A stretch of 64,000 bases of DNA. It comes from Fretibacter sp964410285. GTDB lineage: Bacteria > Pseudomonadota > Alphaproteobacteria > Caulobacterales > Maricaulaceae. The stretch spans positions 62,001 to 126,000 of the forward strand of contig CAYPFR010000007.1 in NCBI GenBank assembly GCA_964410285.1, in the 5' to 3' direction. The position numbers were made by a program, and so were the translations under genes. Shown in pieces: positions 24,856 to 32,128 of the stretch; positions within the stretch are counted from its first letter, which is position 1, and each line of letters starts with the position of its first letter. The notes beneath the pieces were generated by a model. The model saw only the letters and a list, made by a program, of their open reading frames with translations. It was not told the DNA's origin and searched no databases.

Positions 24856-25047
24856 CTAACGCCCTAAACGCATCCAATAAGACTCGAGCGTCCATCCTGT
24901 TTCTTGCCCAGCAATTTCAGGCATAACCTCGCCTTTATTGCAAATGGAACGAGAATTGTCGTTTGCTGCGCGGTAAATCCCGTCTTGCGGACATAAGTTT
25001 CCAGTTATTATAAAATACCCAATAGGTACGTTTAACGGTGCAATCAT
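24856..25047 (-). CDS. Small protein with GxxCPQDGIY motif
   Basis: I do not know a function for this 63-residue protein. It is supported by an ideal ribosome binding site, aggagg, seven bases before the ATG. The chain has a motif ITGNLCPQDGIYRA followed by KGEVMPEIAG and a late Trp. I recall small proteobacterial proteins with a similar pattern (CP..G.Y/W, then a G-E/D-x-MP segment and a final aromatic), but I cannot verify a family here. There is no signal peptide or membrane segment. It lies in an AT-rich islet between purH and the GFA gene and shares its strand with a winged-helix-like gene about 140 bases upstream. Confidence 0.6.
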   Translation of the reverse strand: MIAPLNVPIGYFIITGNLCPQDGIYRAANDNSRSICNKGEVMPEIAGQETGWTLESYWMRLGR

Positions 25048-25185
25048 CTGATCGCCTCCTGTTTTAATTATTGAATCATCTACAGGACTACGCTAACTAT
25101 TAGGTCTCACGCTGTTAGATCTATTGATCCTGCAGTCTAGGCGTCGGCGCTTTGCGCTGACGTCTTTTTAGTTTTTAAGTGTCAT

Positions 25186-25500
25186 TTATACCTCCTCATT
25201 TATAAGTTCTTCGATACCGCTATTTTTTATATTAAAATAGTCATAGCCCTTATCCGTCAGACTATAAAAACCCCTATCAGGCTTTTCTAAATATTCTCTT
25301 CGAACATAATTTGAAAGTTTTACTCGTAAACTTTCTCGTTCAATTCGGATACCAAACTTTTCAGCGGCCTCCAGTACAAACAATAAGTCGAATTTTTTAA
25401 ACTGCTTTCTCCGATAGATTAAAAAAAATACTTGGCACCAGTCAGCATTGGCACCTCTCCTGCGATTTAGTTTTCTCCAATCCGTTGCGAATGATTCCAT
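25186..25500 (-). CDS. Hypothetical protein, probable winged-helix fold
   Basis: This 104-residue protein is basic in its first half, then shows a pattern suggestive of a winged helix: LLFVLEAAEKFGIRIERESLRVKLSNYVRREYLEKPDRGFYSLTDKGYDYF has a helix, a recognition-like helix with Arg/Lys, and a final beta-hairpin ending in YSLTDKGYDYF, a common wing in MarR/PadR-like and replication-associated proteins. No family is recognised. Base composition is much more AT-rich than neighbouring genes, as is the 240-base gap upstream, which suggests recent acquisition. Confidence 0.55.
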   Translation of the reverse strand: MESFATDWRKLNRRRGANADWCQVFFLIYRRKQFKKFDLLFVLEAAEKFGIRIERESLRVKLSNYVRREYLEKPDRGFYSLTDKGYDYFNIKNSGIEELINEEV

Positions 25501-25736
25501 AGCTCATTGTAAGACTACATTCATTTGCGTCATGGTAAAATACGTTTTTTGATTTTTTGATATATATTTTATCATATTTTTATTTTTTCGTATTGTTTAG
25601 ATAAAAAATTAAAGCAAATATCAGATTAGTTACTACCGAGAAAAGTATTCTCCCAGTTCTCAACTAACAGTACGCAATGACGATATAAATGCAGTTGTTG
25701 AAATCGACCGGCGTCCGCGATACTCTATCACTAACA

Positions 25737-26135
25737 ATGACCACCCACCCCGCCACCTGCCATTGCGGTACTGTCCGCTTCAATATCACCTCGCCCCTCA
25801 CCGAGTTCACGACCTGCGATTGCTCGCTTTGCGCGATGCGGGGCGCGGTGATGGTGAAAGTGCCCGAGGCGGATTTAACGGTGAGCGTAGGCGAGGCGGC
25901 GCTGACGCTTTATGAGTGGAATATGAAAATCGCCAAGCATTATTTTTGCAAGCACTGCGGCACTTATGTCTTTCATAATAAACGCGCCGCGCCCGATCAT
26001 TTCGGGGTGAATGTGCGCTGCCTGATAGGGGTAAAGCTAACGGACGCGCCCATTCGCGCGACAGAGGGCGAGAACATGAGCGTCAATCCAGACGGCGCGC
26101 AGCCCCATTGGCCCGGCCCCAGAGCGCCGGAATAA
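25737..26135 (+). CDS. GFA (glutathione-dependent formaldehyde-activating) family protein
   Basis: This 132-residue protein belongs to the GFA/CENP-V family of zinc proteins. The zinc ligands are clear: CHCG near residue 8, CDCSLC near 27 and CKHCG near 72. I chose the ATG at 25737 because GFA proteins place the first CxCG close to the N-terminus; an upstream ATG at 25689 adds 16 residues and cannot be excluded, and neither has a good ribosome binding site. Only true Gfa enzymes are linked to glutathione-formaldehyde adduct formation, and no formaldehyde genes are nearby, so the specific activity is unknown. Confidence 0.83.
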   Translation: MTTHPATCHCGTVRFNITSPLTEFTTCDCSLCAMRGAVMVKVPEADLTVSVGEAALTLYEWNMKIAKHYFCKHCGTYVFHNKRAAPDHFGVNVRCLIGVKLTDAPIRATEGENMSVNPDGAQPHWPGPRAPE

Positions 26136-26156
26136 CCTAAAAACACGCGCCCAAGT

Positions 26157-26181
26157 AAAAAGGCGGCCCGAAAGCCGCCTT
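26157..26181 (-). terminator. Terminator downstream of acnA
   Basis: AAGGCGGC and GCCGCCTT form an 8-bp stem on a six-base loop; read on the minus strand it is followed by a T-run (the A-run at 26157-26161). It ends 26 bases beyond the acnA stop. Confidence 0.85.
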
Positions 26182-26206
26182 CTCAAGTCTGATAATGCGG
26201 GCCTAG

Positions 26207-28888
26207 CTAGGCCGCTTCGCGGGCGAGGTTTCGCAGCACGTAATGCAAGATGCCGCCGTTCTTAAAATACTCATGCTCATTATCGGTATCAATGCGCACC
26301 TTGGCGGTGATGGTTTTGGATTTCCCGTCAGGATAGGTGATCTTCACGTCAAGCGTGCCGCGCGGGGTGAGGGTTTCAATCCCCTCAATGGTCACGGTTT
26401 CACTGCCTTTCATGCCAAGGCTCTGCCAACTATCGCCCTTTTGGAACTCAAGCGGGAGCACGCCCATACCAATAAGATTGGAGCGGTGGATGCGCTCAAA
26501 TGAACCCGCGATCACGGCTTTCACCCCGAGCAATATTGTGCCCTTGGCCGCCCAATCGCGCGAGGAGCCATTTCCGTAAAGCGTACCCGCGAAGACGACA
26601 AGGTCGGTCTTGGCCGCGTGGTACTTCTGCGCCGCGTCAAAGATGGACATAACCTCGCCGGACGGGATGTGCTTGGTTACGCCGCCTTCCGTGCCGGGGG
26701 CCATTTGGTTTTTAATGCGGATATTGGCAAAGGTGCCGCGCATCATAACCTCATGATTACCCCGGCGAGAGCCAAAGGAATTGAACTGCGCCTTGGGCAC
26801 CTTACGGGCCGAGAGATACTCACCCGCAGGGCCGTCATGCTTGATGGAACCCGCAGGGCTGATGTGGTCGGTCGTGATCGAATCGCCAAGGAGCGCGAGG
26901 ATATTAGCGTCTTTGACATCTTTGATCGGATCAGGCGTCATGGTCATACCATCGAAATAGGGCGGGTTGCGCACATAGGTCGATTTCGGTTTCCAGTCAT
27001 AAGTCTTGCCGCCCGAGACTTTGATTTTCTGCCACTCACGGTCGCCCTTATAAACATCTGCATAGCGCTCTGTGAACATTTTGCGCGTAATGATCTTGCG
27101 CACAACCTCGGAAATCTCAGCAGAGGTGGGCCAGATGTCTTTTAGGTAAATGTCATTGCCTTCATGATCCACGCCGAGCGGGTCAGCCTCAAAGTCATGA
27201 TGCAGCGACCCTGCAATCGCATAGGCCACCACAAGCGGCGGAGAGGCGAGGAAATTGGCTTTAATATCGGGGCCAATGCGGCCTTCAAAATTGCGGTTGC
27301 CCGATAGAACCGAGCAGGATACCAGATCGCCTTCGGCGATGGCCTCGGCGAGTTCCGGCGCGAGAGGACCTGAGTTACCAATACAGGTCGTGCAGCCATA
27401 GCCAACAACGTCAAAACCAAGCTGGTTAAGCTCTGTTTGCAATTTGGATTTTTCAAGATATTCGCCGACAACCTGTGAGCCGGGCGCGAGCGAGGTTTTC
27501 ACCCAAGGCTTTACCGTCAATCCCAGCGCATTAGCCTTTTGCGCGACAAGCCCAGCCGCCATCATAACCGACGGGTTGGACGTATTGGTGCAAGAGGTAA
27601 TAGCGGCGATAAAGACGTCGCCATGATCCACGCTATAATCGCGTCCTTTGACGGGGACGGCCGAGCCGGCCTCTGGCGTTTTTGAAAACTCATCTCGCAG
27701 AATTTTGGCAAAATGGCGGTTCGCGCCCGATAGGTCAAAGCGGTCTTGCGGACGTTTCGGACCAGAGATAGCAGGCTTAACGGAGCCCATATCCAGCGCG
27801 ATTGTATCGGTAAAGCTTGGCGTGGAGCCATCGCGCCACAGGCCTTGCGCCTTGGCATAGCTTTCAACCAGTTCAATGCGCTGCTTCTCGCGGCCCGTGG
27901 CCTCAAGATATTTCAGCGTGTCTTGGTCGACAGGGAAGAAGCCGCAGGTTGCGCCATATTCCGGCGCCATATTCGCCAACGTCGCCTGATCTTCGAGCGA
28001 GAGATGGTCAAGGCCTTCGCCGTAAAACTCAACGAATTTTCCGACCACGCCTTTCACCCGCAGCATTTCCACCACGCGCAGCACAAGGTCAGTTGCGGTG
28101 GCGCCCTCGGGCAGCTTACCCGTTAGCTCAAAGCCGACAACTTCGGGGATAAGCATAGAGACTGGCTGGCCGAGCATGGCCGCCTCCGCCTCAATGCCGC
28201 CAACGCCCCACCCCAGAACCGATAGGCCGTTAATCATCGTGGTGTGGCTATCTGTGCCCACCAGCGTGTCGGGGAAGGCATAGGTTTTGCCGCCCTCGGT
28301 TTTGGTCCAAACCGTCTGGGCGATATTTTCCAAATTCACTTGGTGGCAAATGCCGGTACCGGGAGGCACAACGGAGAAGTTGTCAAAGGATTTAGAGCCC
28401 CATTTCAAAAAGTCATAACGCTCGCCATTTCGCTCATATTCGCGCTCGACATTTTTCTTAAAGGCCGTCTTCGTGCCGTAATAATCAACCATGACAGAAT
28501 GATCGATCACCAAATGCACAGGATTGAGCGGATTAATGGCATCCGGGCTCTTGCCCAGCGCCGTCATGGCGTCGCGCATAGCCGCCAGATCAACGACGGC
28601 GGGAACGCCTGTGAAATCTTGCATCAGGACCCGCGCCGGGCGATAGGCAATCTCATGGGTCGAGGTTTTGGTCTTAAGCCATCCAGCGACGGCTTCAATA
28701 TCGGCCTTGGTGACAGTCAAGCCATCTTCGTGGCGCAGCAAATTTTCAAGCAAGACCTTCAAACTACGCGGCAGGGCAGAAATACCCGCGAGGCCGTTTT
28801 TCTCTGCGACCTTCAGATCATAATATGTATATGTGCCGCCGCGTACGCGCATTTCGCGCTCACATTTAAAGCTATCAAGTGAAGCCAT
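26207..28888 (-). CDS. acnA: Aconitate hydratase A
   Basis: AcnA isomerises citrate and isocitrate in the TCA cycle using a 4Fe-4S cluster. The 893 residues match the IRP/AcnA-type length and start SFKCEREMRVRGGTYTYYDL. Cluster ligands lie in ITSCTNTSNPSVM (one Cys) and GYGCTTCIGNSGPL (two Cys). The PDTLVGTDSHTTMINGLSVLGWGVGG segment is typical of the family, as are the swivelling C-terminal domain's SRDWAAKG and ERIHRSNLIGMGVLPLEF. It stands alone with its own terminator. About 260 bases without a gene separate its start from the TerB-like gene and probably hold its promoter. Confidence 0.97.
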   Translation of the reverse strand: MASLDSFKCEREMRVRGGTYTYYDLKVAEKNGLAGISALPRSLKVLLENLLRHEDGLTVTKADIEAVAGWLKTKTSTHEIAYRPARVLMQDFTGVPAVVDLAAMRDAMTALGKSPDAINPLNPVHLVIDHSVMVDYYGTKTAFKKNVEREYERNGERYDFLKWGSKSFDNFSVVPPGTGICHQVNLENIAQTVWTKTEGGKTYAFPDTLVGTDSHTTMINGLSVLGWGVGGIEAEAAMLGQPVSMLIPEVVGFELTGKLPEGATATDLVLRVVEMLRVKGVVGKFVEFYGEGLDHLSLEDQATLANMAPEYGATCGFFPVDQDTLKYLEATGREKQRIELVESYAKAQGLWRDGSTPSFTDTIALDMGSVKPAISGPKRPQDRFDLSGANRHFAKILRDEFSKTPEAGSAVPVKGRDYSVDHGDVFIAAITSCTNTSNPSVMMAAGLVAQKANALGLTVKPWVKTSLAPGSQVVGEYLEKSKLQTELNQLGFDVVGYGCTTCIGNSGPLAPELAEAIAEGDLVSCSVLSGNRNFEGRIGPDIKANFLASPPLVVAYAIAGSLHHDFEADPLGVDHEGNDIYLKDIWPTSAEISEVVRKIITRKMFTERYADVYKGDREWQKIKVSGGKTYDWKPKSTYVRNPPYFDGMTMTPDPIKDVKDANILALLGDSITTDHISPAGSIKHDGPAGEYLSARKVPKAQFNSFGSRRGNHEVMMRGTFANIRIKNQMAPGTEGGVTKHIPSGEVMSIFDAAQKYHAAKTDLVVFAGTLYGNGSSRDWAAKGTILLGVKAVIAGSFERIHRSNLIGMGVLPLEFQKGDSWQSLGMKGSETVTIEGIETLTPRGTLDVKITYPDGKSKTITAKVRIDTDNEHEYFKNGGILHYVLRNLAREAA

Positions 28889-29151
28889 TTTGGGTCCTTT
28901 TTGGTGTCGAGTCTATTTCGCGTCCTTATAGCAGGGATAGGCCATGTTGCAACGCAAGACGATCAATCGGGGCAGAGTTATCTCTTACGCTTATTTCAGC
29001 GATCTCCGCGCACTCCATAGGCGCGGTTCCATTAATCCTAGGTTCATATTCACTTAGGGATGCTTAAGGCCTGAGGGATTTAATCATACAAAGATAAGTC
29101 ACGCTGGCTTATCGCATAATAAATTACAGATCGCTCTGGAAGAGAGACATC

Positions 29152-29556
29152 ATGAGCGTTTCAACCTGGAATAATATTTTTGAATTGTTGTCCATGGTCA
29201 TTATTGCCGACGGCCGCGTGTTCAAGGAAGAAGTCGACACCTTTATTGACTGCGTCATGGAAATTAAAGCTGCAGCGACCGATGACCATACATTGGTCAC
29301 GCGCAACCTTGCGCTGGAATGGTTTAAAGGTCACCGCGAGGAAATTATCAACACGATTAATTCTCCCAATCGTCAGGCCTATGAATATAAGCTAGTAATA
29401 AAGCTCAATGACTATCCCCATCGCAGGGCGGTTCTGGCGGCCATGATCAAAATCTCGCTCTCTGATGATGATTTCCACAGGCGGGAGGAGAGCCTAGTTA
29501 ATACGGCTGCGGCAAATTGGGATATTGATCTTAAAAGCCTTAGGCGGCGACAGTAG
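29152..29556 (+). CDS. TerB-fold protein
   Basis: This 134-residue helical protein shows a TerB-like pattern: IIADGRVFKEEVDTFIDCVMEI near the start and ISLSDDDFHRREESLVNTAAANWDI near the end, each with the A/S-D-x-[DR]-x3-[EK]-E motif that TerB domains repeat. TerB-fold proteins occur with tellurite-resistance and other stress systems but also as stand-alone proteins; there are no ter genes here, so tellurite resistance should not be inferred. Ribosome binding site is agagag. It is followed by a short hairpin and the ABA4-like gene, possibly cotranscribed. Confidence 0.65.
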   Translation: MSVSTWNNIFELLSMVIIADGRVFKEEVDTFIDCVMEIKAAATDDHTLVTRNLALEWFKGHREEIINTINSPNRQAYEYKLVIKLNDYPHRRAVLAAMIKISLSDDDFHRREESLVNTAAANWDIDLKSLRRRQ

Positions 29557-29573
29557 CGCTATCGTGATAGCGC
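29556..29573 (+). other. Short perfect hairpin between TerB-like and ABA4-like genes
   Basis: GCGCTATC and GATAGCGC form an inverted repeat with only two bases between, starting at the last base of the TerB-like stop codon. GGCGCTAT follows shortly after, offering an alternative pairing. No T-run, so it is not a classical terminator. Confidence 0.4.
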
Positions 29574-29613
29574 CGGGCTCGGCGCTATTGCCGAACCCAG
29601 GAGCCTGTCTGCC

Positions 29614-30084
29614 ATGAACTATGATCTCTTATTTTCCTTCGTCAATCTAAGCGTCCTGCCGGCATGGGCTCTACTCATACTCGCGCCCAATAGCGGACTC
29701 ACCCAGCGCCTCGTCCATTCGATGTTTTATCCTCTGCTGCTTGGCGGACTGTATATCATGGGCTTTGGCTTTATTATCTTTGCGGGCCACGGCGCAGACG
29801 GCGGAAATTTCCTGTCCATTGAGGGCGTGAGAACAATGTTTAGCGCGGACGCAGCCATGATGATTGCCTGGGCGCATTATCTGGTGTTTGATTTATTTGT
29901 CGGCGCGTGGGAAGCCCGCGATGCCAAATTGCGCGGTTTTCGCCATCTCTGGCTTGTCCCCTGTCTTATATTGACGTTTATGGCGGGACCAGCGGGATTA
30001 GTGCTTTACTTGGTTATCCGCAGCATCACCGCAAAAGGCGGCTTTGCCCTCACCTCTTCTGCTGAGGCCAAGGGCAGGTCTTAA
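29614..30084 (+). CDS. ABA4-like membrane protein
   Basis: This 156-residue membrane protein has four hydrophobic segments (about 5-25, 37-58, 82-100 and 112-135) and resembles the ABA4-like (DUF4281) family. Characteristic stretches include NLSVLPAWALLILAPNSGLT and WAHYLVFDLFVGAWEARDA, the latter being the most conserved part of the family. In plants ABA4 is needed for neoxanthin synthesis; bacterial members are of unknown role. An aggag motif lies upstream. Its end overlaps the convergent LRAT-like gene by four bases. Confidence 0.8.
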   Translation: MNYDLLFSFVNLSVLPAWALLILAPNSGLTQRLVHSMFYPLLLGGLYIMGFGFIIFAGHGADGGNFLSIEGVRTMFSADAAMMIAWAHYLVFDLFVGAWEARDAKLRGFRHLWLVPCLILTFMAGPAGLVLYLVIRSITAKGGFALTSSAEAKGRS

Positions 30085-30458
30085 TCGCGGGTAAACCGCC
30101 GCGGGTCCGCGGGGCCAAGCTGCCGGCTTCTGGCCTTACCCTCCAGCACCCAGCTTATGAAATGTTCGCAGTTATTAAACAGGACGTTATAACGCCGCCC
30201 TTTTTTCGAGCGCGCCCGCGCGACAACTTGCGCGCCGGACAGATAGGCGTGGCGATAGGGCAGGACCTTGGGCTGCCCGCCTGCTAAAAACTCCGCCATA
30301 TCCGTTTCTTCGACGCGGCCAAACCGCCGGCTAGCATGAATGACTGTGCCATAGCCCGTTGCAAGACCCACATGGCGGATGAGGCCATAGACTCGCACCT
30401 GCAAAACTGTGCCGGCCGGATATATCGTAGGCGTATGTTCAAATGGGAAAGGCGTCAT
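30081..30458 (-). CDS. LRAT/NlpC-like (NC-domain) protein
   Basis: This 125-residue protein has the lecithin:retinol acyltransferase (LRAT)-like fold, a permuted NlpC/P60 relative. The probable catalytic set is visible: His29 in IRHVGLATG, His41 in GTVIHASRR, and the nucleophile Cys97 in the conserved FNNCEHFISW. Family members are thiol acyltransferases or phospholipases. No signal peptide or membrane anchor is present. It converges on the ABA4-like gene with a four-base overlap. The substrate is not known, and a lipid is the likely class. Confidence 0.8.
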   Translation of the reverse strand: MTPFPFEHTPTIYPAGTVLQVRVYGLIRHVGLATGYGTVIHASRRFGRVEETDMAEFLAGGQPKVLPYRHAYLSGAQVVARARSKKGRRYNVLFNNCEHFISWVLEGKARSRQLGPADPRRFTRD

Positions 30459-30552
30459 GGCTTGGTTTTAGGAAAAACTCCAAAAAATAGCAATTCGCAG
30501 ACGCATTCTTAATGCCCGTGTCTCAACATAGACCAGATTGACTCTCGCGCAT

Positions 30553-30581
30553 AAAAAACCCCGCACCCAAAGGTACGGGGT
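30553..30581 (-). terminator. Terminator downstream of mscL
   Basis: ACCCCGCACC and GGTACGGGGT pair (one mismatch) around a four-base loop; on the minus strand a run of six Ts follows. It lies 23 bases beyond the mscL stop. Confidence 0.85.
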
Positions 30582-30603
30582 CTCAAATCCGAGCAAACGC
30601 TCT

Positions 30604-31014
30604 TTATTTTTTCAGCAAGTCGCGAATCTCTGCGAGCAATACTTCGTTGGCTGGCGGCGCAGCTGGCGCTTCCGCTTCGGCTTTTTTCGCTTTATTCATA
30701 CCTTTGATCAGCATGAAAAGAACCCAGGCCAAGATCAAAAAAGCGATCATGGCGTTGATGAAGGAGCCGTAGCTAATCGCCGCGCCTGTGCCTTCAATGA
30801 TTGCGCCCGAAGCGTCGGTTTGCGCTGGTGACAGTACAATCTTCTTTGCGCTGAAATCCAGACCACCGCTGAAATGGCCGGCAACTGGCATAATAACGTC
30901 TTCGATTAGTGATTTAATCACTGTGCCGAACGCGCCGCCCATGATGATACCAACAGCCATGTCCATCATGTTACCTGCCATGGCAAATTCTTTAAATTCT
31001 GAAATCATTCCCAT
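30604..31014 (-). CDS. mscL: Large-conductance mechanosensitive channel
   Basis: MscL forms a pentameric inner-membrane pore that opens under hypo-osmotic shock. The 136-residue protein has the N-terminal amphipathic start SEFKEFAMAGNMMDMAVGIIMGGAFGTVIKSLIEDVIMP (pore helix 1 about 14-45), a second helix about 80-100 (FINAMIAFLILAWVLFMLIKG) and a C-terminal cytoplasmic helix ending LLAEIRDLLKK. All family landmarks are present at normal length. It has its own terminator and stands as a single gene. Confidence 0.96.
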   Translation of the reverse strand: MGMISEFKEFAMAGNMMDMAVGIIMGGAFGTVIKSLIEDVIMPVAGHFSGGLDFSAKKIVLSPAQTDASGAIIEGTGAAISYGSFINAMIAFLILAWVLFMLIKGMNKAKKAEAEAPAAPPANEVLLAEIRDLLKK

Positions 31015-31133
31015 GATTTTCCCCTAAATTACTCAATGCGTGAATCGCATGCGCGGTTTGTCGCACATAAGAGGATATCAGGTCAATATTACTATCGGCC
31101 TTGGCTGTAATTGATTGCAGCCCCTTTTCAGGC

Positions 31134-31424
31134 CTATTTGGTGCGGGTTTGGTCGATCCGAAACTTAAGCTCTTTACCCGCCCGAAAAAATGGAACGTGT
31201 TTTTCCGCAACAAAGACCTGCCCGCCTGTACGCGGATTGCGCCCAGCGCGGGCCTCTCGGCGGCGCGTCGAGAAAGCTCCGAATCCACGAAGCTCAACGC
31301 GCGCGCCCTTCTCCAGAGTTTGTATGACGCTCTCTAGGATCACCGCCACAACGCGCTCAACGTCGCGCCGCGTGAGGTGCTCATTCTCTTTGTGTAATTT
31401 GTCGATGAGCTCTGATCGTAACAT
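31134..31424 (-). CDS. ihfB: Integration host factor beta subunit
   Basis: IhfB pairs with IhfA to bind and sharply bend DNA. From the ATG at 31424 the protein has 96 residues; the frame is open further upstream but those 50 residues are Arg-rich and unlike the family. Marks are MLRSELIDKLHKENEHLTRRDVERVV, the GFGAFSTRRREARAGRNPRTG segment with the arm that holds the intercalating proline, and PFFRAGKELK. Position downstream of rpsA on the same strand is the standard alphaproteobacterial order, here with one extra gene between them. Confidence 0.95.
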   Translation of the reverse strand: MLRSELIDKLHKENEHLTRRDVERVVAVILESVIQTLEKGARVELRGFGAFSTRRREARAGRNPRTGGQVFVAEKHVPFFRAGKELKFRIDQTRTK

Positions 31425-31497
31425 ATCTCTATAAACACGCCTCGCCGCAGGCACGTCAATAGTATATTCGCGCCTTCGCTTGTTTTTTACGGCTTCT

Positions 31498-32001
31498 CTA
31501 GGCGGCGAGCCCCGTTTTTGTGAAAATTTCCAGAATCTCATCCTGCGGCAACGCAAGCGCTTTACCCGCCGCAATCAATTTCTGGAGCGTGTCACGTCCG
31601 CTATAGCCGCTGCTGTGGGAAATTTTACATAGGCTGCTCATTAATACGCATGATTGATGGTAGGTCCCGGCGCGCGCGCCGCCTTTAAAGGCGGACCTAA
31701 ATTGGCTTATATTTGCTGCAAGGCTGGGCGGGTTATCAAATCGGTCACTTATGTATTTACGAAGAGCGGGCTTGTCGTTTGGCGCGATTTTAAAATGCCG
31801 TTCAAGGGCGATCAAAATACGGCCGTCAAGCTCCCCGAAGGCATATGCGCAAAAGCCGATCAACAGGCGGCTGGGCGCATCAATCTTGTTCATCCCCCGG
31901 CCCCCAGAGCCTGTTCCAAGGACAGCGCCTTTAGCGGGCCGAAAATCGGCCGCCGTCTCTGTAATCTGCTTCATTAATTTGAACATAGCCAAAGCGTACA
32001 A
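31498..32001 (-). CDS. Hypothetical protein between rpsA and ihfB
   Basis: I do not recognise this 167-residue protein. It appears mainly helical, with RLLIGFCAYAFGELDGRILIALERHF in the middle and SSGYSGRDTLQKLIAAGKALALPQDEILEIFTKTGLAA at the end, loosely reminiscent of TerB-like or helical-bundle proteins, without certainty. The frame begins with a TTG that has an agga motif six bases upstream; the in-frame ATG at 31986 is the alternative. It sits in the gap where most relatives have rpsA directly followed by ihfB. Confidence 0.55.
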   Translation of the reverse strand: MYALAMFKLMKQITETAADFRPAKGAVLGTGSGGRGMNKIDAPSRLLIGFCAYAFGELDGRILIALERHFKIAPNDKPALRKYISDRFDNPPSLAANISQFRSAFKGGARAGTYHQSCVLMSSLCKISHSSGYSGRDTLQKLIAAGKALALPQDEILEIFTKTGLAA

Positions 32002-32063
32002 TATTTTCCTGACAATTTTGTTAAGGCCGAAATCAGATCAAATCGCCGCCAAGACACAGCCAT

Positions 32064-32101
32064 AAAAAGCCCTCGCCCCTAATCAAAGGGGCGAGGGCTT
32101 T
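32064..32101 (-). terminator. Strong terminator downstream of rpsA
   Basis: A perfect 15-bp stem (32066-32080 with 32087-32101) closes on a six-base loop; on the minus strand it is followed by Ts. The stem ends 28 bases beyond the rpsA stop and separates rpsA from the hypothetical gene and ihfB. Confidence 0.93.
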
Positions 32102-32128
32102 GCAATTTACCCAAAATGGTTTTCAGGC

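Noticed and set aside
28244..28882. Open frame of 212 codons antisense to acnA
   Set aside because: Antisense shadow of a full-length, certain aconitase.
29152..29556. Tellurite-resistance operon
   Set aside because: Only one TerB-fold protein is present; no terA, terC, terD or terZ-type gene is nearby.
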